From: Desulfobulbus oralis
GTDB lineage: Bacteria > Desulfobacterota > Desulfobulbia > Desulfobulbales > Desulfobulbaceae
NCBI RefSeq assembly: GCF_002952055.1
Contig: NZ_CP021255.1
Coordinates: 1,428,851-1,492,850, forward strand
DNA length: 64,000 nt
Direction: 5' to 3'
Shown: positions 44,763-53,715 of the stretch, piece after piece
Layout: each line of letters begins with the position of its first letter
How positions within the stretch are numbered: position 1 is the stretch's first letter
Notes under the pieces: generated by a model
What the model saw: only the letters and a program-made list of their open reading frames with translations
What the model was told of the DNA's origin: nothing
Database searches by the model: none
Translations under genes and position numbers: made by a program

Positions 44763-47132
44763 TCAGGCCGGCTTCGGCGGATCGGCGAAATCCAGCACCG
44801 GCTCCCAGAGCAGGCAGACGCGCACGTCGAAGATGTCGCTTTTTCTGGGCGCCACGCTGATGCTCTCAAGCGCTGCGGCGGCCGGATCCAGGCTCGCCAG
44901 CAGTTCCTGCATTTTGCCTTGCGCCTCGGCCTGAAGCGCGGCCAGTTCCGCGGCGATCCGCGACACCTCGTCCTGGGCCGCCTGCACGTCCTGCCGCTCT
45001 TTCATGAGATGGCCCGCGCTGCGCATGCCCTGGGTCGATTTGCCAAGTGCGCTGCCCTTGCGGCCGAGAAAGGCGCCCACAATGGCTGAACCCACGGCAA
45101 TGACCGTGTCCAGCCCCCGGGTGCGCACGTCTATCTTTTCCTTGTCCAGTTTGGCCTCTGCCTTTTGCAGTTTGGTCTGTAGCTGCTGCTGCTTTTTGTC
45201 GTAGCTCGCCCTGAGGGCGGCCATGGCTTCGTCCTTTTTGGCGGCCAGTGCGGCGCCCAGGCGCTCACGGAAGGCCGCCTCGCTTTCGCCCGGCGCGGAT
45301 TCCAGATTCAGGGCCCTTACCGTAAAGAGGGGCAGGGCGCCGCTTCGATAGAGGTGCTCGGCCAGTCGTTTTTTCTCGGCGTCAAAGGTCTTCTGCAGGC
45401 TCATATCCGCAGGCAGAGCGCCGAAGAGCGCTGCCGGAGCGCTCGTGGTCAGCAGCTCCGGCGTCACGGCAAACGGCCGGGCCTGTTCCCACGATACAGC
45501 CGCGCCGGCTGCCGGCATGGGGGCCTGGAGCTGCACGGTCGTGGTCTGGTCTATGCCCCGGCGCGCATCGGCATGACGCACCCGGGCCAGGCCCAGGACG
45601 GTGGCCCGGTAGTGCTGGTTCGCTCCGGATACGGGCGAAGGTACAAAGTATTGGGTGACGCCGCCTGCGACCAGGGGCCTTTCGGCGGAGAATCCGGGTG
45701 CGGCATCCGCGGCGCTTGCCGAAACAGCGGCCGGCCTCTGCGTGGCGCCTGCCTGCAGTTTGGCCAGTTCAGCCAGGGTCACCGGGCCTTTCAGATACGA
45801 AAGCGTCCAGCGGGTCTGGAAGAGCAGCGGGGCCTGCCGGTGGGCGGAACAGAGCAGAAAGCAGCGTTTTTCAAGACCGGCCAGCAGCGTTCTCAGTTGC
45901 TCCCTGTTGCCTGCCGCTTCGCCGCCCATGCCGGACAGCACCCGCTCCTGATCCTGCCTGGTCTGCAGGCGGCCCACAAACCAGGAGCCGATATTGGCCA
46001 TGCCCTTATAGTCCAGATCCACCGGGTTCTGGGTGGCAAGCGCCACGCCGAGGCCAAAGGCGCGGGCCTGCTTGAGCAGAAGCAGCATCGCTGCCTTGGC
46101 GGGCGGATTGCTGTTTGGTGGAAAATAGCCAAAGATTTCATCCATGTACAGAAGGGCACGCAGTTCGCTGCTGCCCTCCTGCCGCCGCATCCAGCCAATC
46201 AGCCGGCCCAGGAGCAGGGTGACGAAGAACATGCGCTCCGCATCCGACAGATGGGCCAGGGAGAAAATGCTGACCCGCGGCCTGCCGGAGCCAAGCAGGT
46301 TCTGGATATTCAGCGCCTCGCCCGTGGTCCAGCCCTGAAAGGCGGGACTCGCCACCAGGGTGTTGAGCCGCATGGCCAGTTCCATCCGCCTGTTTTCGGG
46401 GTAAAAGCTGTCCACCGGAAACACGCCGACCTGGGCAAAGGGCGGTTGGGCCACGGCCGCAATGAGCGTGGCGAGGGAAGGGGCTTCGCCTTTTGTCCAG
46501 AAGTGCAGCACAATGGTGGCCAGCAAAACGTGCTCGCGGCTCTTGATCGGGTCAGCCTCTATGCCCACGAGGCTCAGCAGCGAGGACACCGCAGCGTTGA
46601 CAAGCCCGCTCAGGGTGTCCCGGTCGGCCACTGTGTCCGGGTCCGGCGCATCCATGCTGTCCAGCACCGAGACCGGCCGGCCGGCCGTAGTGCCCGGCGT
46701 GAATACGGCAAAGTCCGCGTTTTCCCGGAGTCTTCGGATGCGGGCGCCGTCCTGTCCCCAAGTGGCCAGACCTTTTTGCCACTGGCCCGCGGTTTCTGCG
46801 GCCAGCTCCTGCACGCTGAGGTTCCTCCGGGCTGCCGCATCCGCGTCTATCCAGGGGGCAAATTCGGCAGGGGAGAGTTCCGGAAAGCTCAGCAGGAGGT
46901 TGGCCATATCGCCCTTGGGGTCTATGACGATGGCCGGTATTTTTGCCAGCGCGATTTCTTCCAGCAGGGCAATGCCCAGGCCGGTTTTGCCGCTGCCGGT
47001 CATGCCGATAATGGCCGCATGGGTGGTGAGTTCCCGGGCAGGCAGCAGAAAGACTCTGCCGGTTTTGCCGCCATCCAGCTCCCGGCCCAGATAGAGACGG
47101 CCCGGCTGTTCAATGTTTTCCAACGCGCTCAT
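44763..47132 (-). CDS. HerA-like (DUF87/DUF853-type) AAA ATPase
   Basis: A 789-residue ATPase related to HerA/FtsK-type pumps. Walker A is GMTGSGKT at 43-50 and Walker B is LLYMDEIFGY. Conserved helicase segments include IVIDPKGDMANLL, and ALATQNPVDLDYKGMANIG matches sensor regions. The C-terminal 200 residues hold a charged coiled coil (KKQQQLQTKLQKAEAKLDKEK) and a Gly/Ala-rich patch. HerA partners a NurA nuclease in repair or defence, but no nuclease is adjacent. ATG 47132 is favoured (GAGG eight bases upstream); ATG 47189 is also in frame. Confidence 0.82.
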   Translation of the reverse strand: MSALENIEQPGRLYLGRELDGGKTGRVFLLPARELTTHAAIIGMTGSGKTGLGIALLEEIALAKIPAIVIDPKGDMANLLLSFPELSPAEFAPWIDADAAARRNLSVQELAAETAGQWQKGLATWGQDGARIRRLRENADFAVFTPGTTAGRPVSVLDSMDAPDPDTVADRDTLSGLVNAAVSSLLSLVGIEADPIKSREHVLLATIVLHFWTKGEAPSLATLIAAVAQPPFAQVGVFPVDSFYPENRRMELAMRLNTLVASPAFQGWTTGEALNIQNLLGSGRPRVSIFSLAHLSDAERMFFVTLLLGRLIGWMRRQEGSSELRALLYMDEIFGYFPPNSNPPAKAAMLLLLKQARAFGLGVALATQNPVDLDYKGMANIGSWFVGRLQTRQDQERVLSGMGGEAAGNREQLRTLLAGLEKRCFLLCSAHRQAPLLFQTRWTLSYLKGPVTLAELAKLQAGATQRPAAVSASAADAAPGFSAERPLVAGGVTQYFVPSPVSGANQHYRATVLGLARVRHADARRGIDQTTTVQLQAPMPAAGAAVSWEQARPFAVTPELLTTSAPAALFGALPADMSLQKTFDAEKKRLAEHLYRSGALPLFTVRALNLESAPGESEAAFRERLGAALAAKKDEAMAALRASYDKKQQQLQTKLQKAEAKLDKEKIDVRTRGLDTVIAVGSAIVGAFLGRKGSALGKSTQGMRSAGHLMKERQDVQAAQDEVSRIAAELAALQAEAQGKMQELLASLDPAAAALESISVAPRKSDIFDVRVCLLWEPVLDFADPPKPA

Positions 47133-47246
47133 GAAAGCATCCTCAGGAGGTAGGGCGCACATTTCTGCTTGTGCATCCGCGGAATTCATCTTTTACTGGC
47201 CAGTGTGAGGTCCTATTTTCCCAAAATAAACCGGAGCCTTCCCGCT

Positions 47247-47888
47247 GTGCAAGACCGTCGTTATTCCTGGCTTGTTTCGCTGTGCCTGGCCGCGCTTTTT
47301 GCCTTTCCCCATGCGGCCTTCCGCTACCGGGCCAGCATCCGGCTGCTTGTTGACTTTGATATCATGGTCGAGGCGTGCGGGCTCAAACCGCCGGTTCTGC
47401 AAGTATACTATGACCAGGGCCGGGGCTTCAGCGAAAAAAACAGTGTGCGGGTGGTGCTGCCGGAACAGAAGAGCAAGCATATTCAGGCTTATTTGCCGGT
47501 GACCAGGCTGTACCGCCTGCGCCTGGATTACCTGAACGGGCCGGGCACGGTGAGGCTGAGCCGGATGACGGTTACGGATCCCTTTGGCCCGGTGCTGCTG
47601 TCGGAGATTCCGGTGCGACAGTTTGTGGGCCACCAGACGCAGCAGGTTGTGCAGGATGGCAATGCCTTGCGGGTGCAGAGCGAGGCCAATGCGGATGATC
47701 CGCATCTTGCCCTGAATTTTGAGCCGGCCCTGCGGGCGTCTGGGGCTGGCAAATTCTGGTCCAGCCTGGTGTTTGGCTGCAAGGTGTTCGGGATCATGGC
47801 CGCGGCGCTGGAAATGTTGTTCCTCTGTATCGGCAAAAGTTTTCTCAATGCGCGCTTGGGCATCGGGAAAGCGAAGGCTGGCAAATAG
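47247..47888 (+). CDS. Membrane-anchored protein of unknown function
   Basis: A 213-residue protein with an N-terminal hydrophobic segment (WLVSLCLAALFAFPHAAF), a beta-rich middle (LQVYYDQGRGFSEKNSVRVVLP, YRLRLDYLNGPGTVRLSRMTV) and a C-terminal membrane segment (FGIMAAALEMLFLCIG). The middle resembles sugar-binding-like modules seen attached to polysaccharide-related membrane proteins. GTG 47247 follows GGAG at ten bases; earlier in-frame starts at 47169 and 47205 are weaker. It converges on the YfhO gene with four bases between, suggesting a shared envelope role. Confidence 0.6.
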   Translation: MQDRRYSWLVSLCLAALFAFPHAAFRYRASIRLLVDFDIMVEACGLKPPVLQVYYDQGRGFSEKNSVRVVLPEQKSKHIQAYLPVTRLYRLRLDYLNGPGTVRLSRMTVTDPFGPVLLSEIPVRQFVGHQTQQVVQDGNALRVQSEANADDPHLALNFEPALRASGAGKFWSSLVFGCKVFGIMAAALEMLFLCIGKSFLNARLGIGKAKAGK

Positions 47889-47892
47889 CTGC

Positions 47893-50298
47893 TCAGTATG
47901 CGGCAATTCTTGGATGGCGCCACCAGAGGAGAAGGGTCAGCAGGAGGCTGATACCGGTCAGTGCCAGTCCAAGTATCATAAAGGGCGGCCGATAGATCAG
48001 CTCAACATGGTGCCTGCCCGGCGTGGTCAGGGCAAGTCCGGAGAAGGCAAAATCCAGACACAGGAGACGCTCTTCACGGCCGTCAACCTGCACGTGCCAG
48101 CCCGGGTCATGGGGCACCGGGAAAAACAGCAGGCCCGGACGCCGGGTTGTGATGTCACCCACGAAATGCTCTTCGTCCCAGTGTGTCAGCAGCAGGGCAT
48201 CGCCCTCGTCTGGCTGCGCCATGTGCTCGGCAGGCGGGCCGCTTACCCTGGCGATGCCGGGCTGCGCTTCTGCACTGACCACAGCGGTTGAGGTGATCCG
48301 ATTTCTCTCTTCAAGGCTCAATTGCTGAAAGGCCTCGGGGCTGATCTGATGATAAAACATGCACCCAAACGAATGCACATGCTCATTCCTGTAAATATCG
48401 ATATTGCCAAAACTTTTGAGGTAGGAAAAACCGGAAGGCGCAGAATTTCCCAGGTCCCTTCGCTGAAGAAAATATTTAACTGCCAGCAGATCCTGTAGAT
48501 TTTTGTGATCTTCCAGGCCACGACTGTAGGATAATAATGACCTTGAAAGATTAAATGCCTGATAGAAATTTTTCTTTCCCTGGCCAGGAAAAGCAAGATA
48601 TGAAGTTGTCCCGAAATAGTTTTGGATGAGAGCATCATTCAGACTAAATTCACTATAGTTTTTCTCAATTCTGAAAAATGAATCATCTATTTTCTTGATA
48701 TAATCCAGAGCTGATTTCGTATCTTTGTTAAAATATGCCACTTGACGTTTTTCAAAAAACGGTAGAAATTGCCCAGGGATTGAGCCAGCCACTACACGAG
48801 ATGAGATAATGATCTCTACTATTAATAAAGCTAATAGAAAATTTTTTATAAAAATATGGTTCTTTTTATTGTATATTAGCAGGGAAACGCAAAATATAAT
48901 GGAAAATGCTATTGATACTGCAATAGTATTTAAATTAATTTTGAAATTACCAATATATTTATATTTAGCAAGGTACAGAAAAAAAAGTGTAATGATAATA
49001 AGAATCACAAAAGATATCTTTTTAATTTTTGAGATGAATTTTTCGTTATCTTTTCCATAAAAAAAATTTTGTAAAATTATCATGAAGGTGAAGAGGGCGT
49101 AAAAGCTGCAGTAAAATGACAAATGTTTGAATGAATGACTGATGAATATAAGTAATGCTGTTTTTATGTAGGGTATGCTTATAATTATCATAGAGATTAA
49201 TGGAAATATCCATAGCATCCTTATATTTTTCTCTCTTATTACCAAAGGAACAAGAAAAAATAAGAATGCAGCTATACCGATATATAGAGTTGAATCCTCG
49301 AAATAGTTTATAGATCCATGATAGAATAGCCAGGAGAACAGGGCATCTGGGGAAAAGAAACGCGCTACATTGTGAATGATATTATCAATGCTGGCAAAAT
49401 TGAACAATTTTTCAATAAAGGAAGTCTGTGTAACCGTAGAGAACGATTTTTTTATCCGATCAGAATAAAAATATCTGTATACATCAGGAAGCAGGAAATA
49501 TGACCATATGGCAATGCCAATAAAATAAAAACAGATAAGTTTTATATATAAAAAAAATATTTTGGCCGGCTTCCTTACCTGGTTAACGCAGCGATAGAGC
49601 ACATAGAAAAATCCAAAAAAACCAATATGCAGAATTTGTAATTCTAATTTTATGGATAGCAAACCAACAAGTAAAACCAGGGGTAACCAGATTTTTTGTT
49701 GGAACCAGAGTTCAAAAAAATAAAGAAACATAGCCGCAAAAACGGCATAGTTCGGATAATGATACCAATGGCTATTGAGTACCATATAGCCGCTGAACGT
49801 ATAGGCCAATGCTCCAAAAAATGCCAAGGCCCTTGAAAAATTGAGTTTTTGCAAAAAGGCATGGAAAAACAGGGCGGCGGCCAGAAATTTTAACAGAATG
49901 ATAAATGAGATGGCCTCTGCAATATGATCTGCCCCAAAGGCAAGATAAATAATATTAAATGGATTTAACCCTGCTGTCAGATTATAGACATTCTCCCCTA
50001 AACCAAATTGAAATGACCAGAAAGGAATATGCCCAGATAGTAAGTTCTTAACCCGAAAATATTCTATAGGGTAAAACTGCGATATCGTATCTACAGCGTA
50101 GTAATCAAAAATAAATATCTTATCGAAAATGAAATACTCATGAAAGATATAGCTCCAGATCAATAGTATGACCAGAGCCAGGGTATATGTTTCATGTGCC
50201 GCAGCCAGGCTTGCTGCCTTGCGGCATGCCAGGGTCATCCTCGGGCTGATGCCTCTCCAGCTTGAAACTGCGGCGCCTAACCTGACAACACTCATCAT
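47893..50298 (-). CDS. YfhO-family integral membrane protein
   Basis: An 801-residue protein with about 12 membrane segments and a C-terminal beta-rich domain before a last membrane segment (PPFMILGLALTGISLLLTLLLWW). The early DYYAVDTISQFYPIEYFRV and later FSGYMVLNSHW motifs fit YfhO, whose members act in wall teichoic-acid or lipopolysaccharide glycosylation. Composition is a mosaic: about the first 40 and last 140 codons are GC-rich like the chromosome, while the middle is very AT-rich. ATG 50298 or the next codon can start it. Confidence 0.85.
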   Translation of the reverse strand: MMSVVRLGAAVSSWRGISPRMTLACRKAASLAAAHETYTLALVILLIWSYIFHEYFIFDKIFIFDYYAVDTISQFYPIEYFRVKNLLSGHIPFWSFQFGLGENVYNLTAGLNPFNIIYLAFGADHIAEAISFIILLKFLAAALFFHAFLQKLNFSRALAFFGALAYTFSGYMVLNSHWYHYPNYAVFAAMFLYFFELWFQQKIWLPLVLLVGLLSIKLELQILHIGFFGFFYVLYRCVNQVRKPAKIFFLYIKLICFYFIGIAIWSYFLLPDVYRYFYSDRIKKSFSTVTQTSFIEKLFNFASIDNIIHNVARFFSPDALFSWLFYHGSINYFEDSTLYIGIAAFLFFLVPLVIREKNIRMLWIFPLISMIIISIPYIKTALLIFISHSFKHLSFYCSFYALFTFMIILQNFFYGKDNEKFISKIKKISFVILIIITLFFLYLAKYKYIGNFKINLNTIAVSIAFSIIFCVSLLIYNKKNHIFIKNFLLALLIVEIIISSRVVAGSIPGQFLPFFEKRQVAYFNKDTKSALDYIKKIDDSFFRIEKNYSEFSLNDALIQNYFGTTSYLAFPGQGKKNFYQAFNLSRSLLSYSRGLEDHKNLQDLLAVKYFLQRRDLGNSAPSGFSYLKSFGNIDIYRNEHVHSFGCMFYHQISPEAFQQLSLEERNRITSTAVVSAEAQPGIARVSGPPAEHMAQPDEGDALLLTHWDEEHFVGDITTRRPGLLFFPVPHDPGWHVQVDGREERLLCLDFAFSGLALTTPGRHHVELIYRPPFMILGLALTGISLLLTLLLWWRHPRIAAY

Positions 50299-51224
50299 CT
50301 AATTTATTTTGCCTCTTTTTCTGGGGATGGCTGGTAGATTCTCATAGCAAATGTACCACTGGCGGCAACCTGGACGCTAAAGGGACGCAGCGGCATTCCG
50401 GTAAGCTTGGACGGGCCAACATCCAAACATCTCAAGGGGGCCGCCATGCTCCACAGCCATCTTACCATGGAAGAGCGTATCGGTATCGCAGTATTTATGT
50501 ACATGGGCATGAGTTGCCGGAAAATTGCAGCCTATCCTGGCCGAGGCCATACGACCATTTTCAGGAAGCTGCGGCGTAGCAGCTCAAAGGCGGCTATCCT
50601 GCTCAACGGCAGACACGCGCAAAAAGCAAAAGATGCCGCGCCATGATCGTCGGCATGAGCCGCTTCGAATTGTTCGCCTACCTCGATGAAAAGCCCTGCC
50701 GCGACTGCTCTCCCGAACAAATGTGGGGCGAATTCAGGTCCGGCCAAGGCAAACGGGTTTTTCCTGGGCGCATTGATCCTGAGCAGCGCCCGCGGCCTGT
50801 TGCCGACAGATCCCGCTTTGGGATGGGGCGCCGATCTGGTCTGTGCCTCCAGGAGCAAGACAGCGCTGCTCAGCTGTACCGAACGCAAGAGTCGCTTTCT
50901 CTTGCTGGCCAGGGTACAGGACAAGACAGCCGCGTCCTTCAATGCGGCACTCATTCCCTGCCTGCGTGCTGTGCCGCCAAAGCTGAGGCAGACCCTGACG
51001 CTGGATAATGGTTCGGAAATGGCAGGCTTCAGGGCTCTGGAGTTGGCCACTGGCCTGCGCACGTATTTTTGTAAACCACATGCGCCGTGGCAGCGTGGCA
51101 CAAACGAAAACGAGGGCGGGCTATTGCGGCAGTATTTTCCAAGGGGCATCAGCTTTCACAAGATCACGGAAAAGATGGTTTTGGACGCCGCAGAACAACT
51201 GAACAACCGGCCGCGCAAATGTTT

Positions 51225-51232
51225 ACACTACT
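51225..51232. repeat. Left target duplication of the ISL3-like element
   Basis: ACACTACT precedes the left inverted repeat and matches ACACTACC at 52529-52536 in 7 of 8 bases. Eight-base duplications are normal for ISL3 elements. The pair shows the element jumped into the IS30-like transposase. Confidence 0.7.
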
Positions 51233-52528
51233 GGTTCCTCGCTGTTTCATGTGGGTAGGGCAAAAGAGAGGCCCGCACCCAGGAGGTAGATCATGGCGAT
51301 CAGATTCTTCGTGGACCGGTAGCCACGCGCCCGAGACCTGGCCGCCTGGATCAGGCTGTTCGTGCCTTCCAGAATGCCGTTGCTGATCCTTGAAGTGAAC
51401 CAGCGCAAGATGCCGTCCCAGTGCCGTTTGATGGTCGCCGCTGCCTGTTTCATGGGTTCCAGCCGGCAGTGCGTCGCCCAGAAGTACCACCTCTTCAGGA
51501 AGGCCTCCGCCTGGCCGGGGGCCTGCTGGAACAAGTCCTGAAATGTCGTTTTCAGTTGCCAGGCCCGGGCCGTTTTCAGATTCAGCCCGGACATGGTGAG
51601 TGCCGCCAGACACTCCTGTTGCGAGGCAGGTAATTTGTCACGGTTTTTCAGCCACACATACCGGCTCTTCGCCAGCTCGGGCCGAGTCTTCGCCTCCTCG
51701 CGCCGCACCTGGTCCACCGCGTCGCCCAGCACCTTCATGATGTGGAACCGGTCAAAGGTGATGTGCGCCTCGGGGCAGTTCGCCTCCACGCCGGAAATGA
51801 ACGCGGGCGACATGTCGCAACACACCTCGTTTACCTTTGCGGGATCGCCGCCATGGGCCGCAAGCTCTTCCTTGAAGCGCTGGATTGTGGCGGCATCCCG
51901 GCCCCGGTGGCGAACAGCACCTTGTGGCTTCGCAGGTGGGCGAACACGGTGACGTAGTTGTGGCCGCGTTTGCTCGTTGTCTCGTCCACGCCAAAGGAAG
52001 CGACGTCGGCGCAGGAGATGCTCGTTCTGGCCTCCTCCACATGGTGATTCACCACGCGCCAGAGCCGGGTGTCATGCTCGCCCACATGCTTTGCCAGGCT
52101 TCGTGCTGGCATGGGCTTGGCGAGGCTCATGACCAGGGCCTCGAACAGCAGGGTGAAGCCGCTGCCTGGACGCGCCCAGGGCACGGATACCTGCTTGACG
52201 CCGCAATGGTCGCATTTGACTCGGGGCAGCTTCGCGGTCAGCCAGGCTTCGTGCTGGAAAAAGTTCAGGTGCCGCCAGCTCTTTTCCGTGGTGTCGTATG
52301 CCTTGAGGTCTGCCTGGCCGCATTGCGGACAGACAAAGACGCTGCCCCGGGGAAAGGCCAAACGAATATCCAGGCGCTTTTGCTCTGCGGCAAACTCGCA
52401 GGACTCCACCTGCCACGGCGGAGTCAAACCAGGGGCCATTTGGAAAAGGTCGGTGTCACGCATGGATTAAAACCTCAAGAAGGGAAACAAGGAAAAAACA
52501 CCTTGCCCACATGAAACAGCGAGGAACC
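51233..52528 (-). mobile_element. ISL3-like insertion sequence nested in IS30-like element A
   Basis: A 1296-bp element with perfect terminal repeats of 23 bases (GGTTCCTCGCTGTTTCATGT...) at 51233-51255 and 52506-52528. It carries one transposase region on the minus strand. It lies inside the IS30-like transposase, which it splits, with a near-perfect 8-base target duplication. Confidence 0.88.
51247..52463 (-). pseudogene. ISL3-family transposase with one frameshift
   Basis: The N-terminal piece (from 52463) has the zinc-binding CPQCGQ and CDHCGV motifs and the start of the DDE domain (SFGVDETTSKRGHNYVTV). Near 51897-51905, in a G/C run, the frame shifts by one base. The other frame continues with DAATIQRFKEELAAHGGD, then VCCDMSPAF, FDRFHIMKV and the last catalytic block NGILEGTNSLIQAARSRARGY. 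Joined, they give a full-length ISL3 transposase. Without frameshifting the element is inactive. Confidence 0.85.
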
Positions 52529-52598
52529 ACACTACCAGACTCCCGCTGAGCTTTTTAACCAGGCCCTCACCGGTGCATTTGCAATTTGAATTCACCCC

Positions 52599-52799
52599 CC
52601 GTGGCAACGTGGGACGAACGAAAACAGCAACGGGCTTTTGCGGCAGTATTTTCCCAGGGGCATCAGCTTGCACAAGATCACGGAAAAGATGGTTTCGGAC
52701 GCCGCAGAACAACTGAATAACCGGCCGCGCAAATGTTTACACTACCAGACTCCCGCTGAGGTTTTTAATCACGCCCTCACCGGTGCATTTGCAATTTGA
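52599..52799 (+). pseudogene. Inverted C-terminal fragment of an IS30-family transposase
   Basis: Encodes PWQRGTNENSNGLLRQYFP through TPAEVFNHALTGAFAI and a stop. It is exactly the piece missing from the minus-strand copy next door, where the sequence breaks off after KPHA. It contains the final catalytic Glu region of the DDE domain. It has no start. Confidence 0.8.
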
Positions 52800-52807
52800 A
52801 TGCACCG

Positions 52808-53599
52808 GGCATGTGGTTTACAAAAATACGTGCGCAGGCCAGTGGCTGCCTCCAGCGCCCTGAAGCCTGCCATTTCCGAACCATTATCAAGCGTCAAGGT
52901 CTGCCTCAGCTTTGACGGCACAGCACGCAGGCAGGAAATGAGCCCCGCATTGAAGGACGCGGCTGTCTTGTCTTGTACCCTGGCCAGCAGGAGAAAGCGG
53001 CTCTTGCGTTCGTTACAGGTGAGCAGCGCCGCCTTTCCTTTGGAGGCACAGACAAGGTCGGCTTCCCAGTCACCAAAGCGGGTTCTCCCGGCAACAATCC
53101 CCGGCCGCTGGCTGATATCAATACGTCCGGGGAACAGGCGCCGTCCCTGGCCATACCTGGCTTGCCGCCTTCGCCTTTTGTGGGCACGGCGTAAATGGCG
53201 GTAGCTGGTATCGCCGAATTGTGCTGCTGCATAGACCCAGCGGTAGATAGTCTCTGTACTGATACGCATTTTTTGATCCTCTGGATACTCCAGACGGATG
53301 CGGCCCGCGATCTGCTCGGGAGACCAGTTTGCACGCAACTTTTCATCGACCCAGGTGATCAGTTCGGGACGGCGCATACAGCGGTAATGCCTTGCTCTCT
53401 TTCGTCTTTTGTGGGCACGCCGCTCTGCGCTCTGCGCACGATAACCTTTTTTTGCAGAGCCTGCGTTGCGGCGCAGCTCCCGGGAAACAGTGCTGTGACT
53501 CCTGCCCAGGCGTCTGGCCATTTCCCGGCAACTCATGCCCATGGACACAAATATTTCGATGCTGACGCGTTCTTCCAGAGTAAGATGGGTATGGGACAT
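52808..53599 (-). pseudogene. IS30-family transposase, C-terminus lost by inversion
   Basis: About 263 residues from MSHTHLTLEERVSIEIFVSMG. The N-terminal helix-turn-helix (MARRLGRSHSTVSRELRRN), WSPEQIAGRIR, and the first two catalytic blocks (RFGDWEADLV and LTLDNGSEMAGF) are intact. After TYFCKPHA the frame runs into inverted terminal-repeat sequence and ends at 52769 with foreign residues. The final Glu of the DDE triad is lost, so the product should be inactive, although it could still bind IS ends. Confidence 0.85.
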
Positions 53600-53715
53600 G
53601 GCGGGCTCCTTCTGGCTGAGTGGTTGTTGGTGCTGCCAACTCTACCAGAATCCCGCCCTGTCCTTCTAACCCTTCATGCCCCTACCAGGTGGTGCGTTTG
53701 GAATGAGAATCTACC

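Larger units (their letters stand above)
50446..52589 (+). pseudogene. IS30-family transposase, decayed
   Basis: The N-terminus (MLHSHLTMEERIGIAVFMYMGMS) matches the intact-looking copy at 52808-53599 on the minus strand. The frame changes near 50590-50650, and about 45 codons are missing between SPEQMWGEFR and GKRVFPGRID. The catalytic part then resumes in another frame (TLTLDNGSEMAGF and TNENEGGLLRQYFP). It is cut at 51232 by an ISL3-like element; the last codons (TPAELFNQALTGAFAI) resume at 52529. It cannot make an active enzyme. Confidence 0.8.
50333..52596. mobile_element. IS30-like element A, decayed and interrupted
   Basis: Bounded by imperfect 25-bp inverted repeats at 50333-50357 (GGTAGATTCTCATAGCAAAT...) and 52572-52596 (19 of 25 matching). 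Without the nested element at 51233-52528 and its target duplication it is about 960 bp, shorter than element B's relatives because of an internal deletion. The transposase is broken. No clear target duplication was found outside the ends. Confidence 0.75.
52597..53715. mobile_element. IS30-like element B with internal inversion
   Basis: The outer end at 53691-53715 (reverse complement GGTAGATTCTCATTCC...) closely matches the left repeat of element A. The other terminal repeat lies at 52782-52806, but in the wrong orientation. The last 65 codons of the transposase plus that repeat (52599-52806) are inverted relative to the rest (52808-53715). The inverted part abuts the right end of element A directly. 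Two adjacent copies therefore recombined or attacked each other. Confidence 0.75.

Noticed and set aside
45354-47153. A 599-codon plus-strand frame opposite the HerA-like ATPase
   Set aside because: Shadow composition (Arg, Gly, His rich) and full overlap with a gene bearing Walker motifs.
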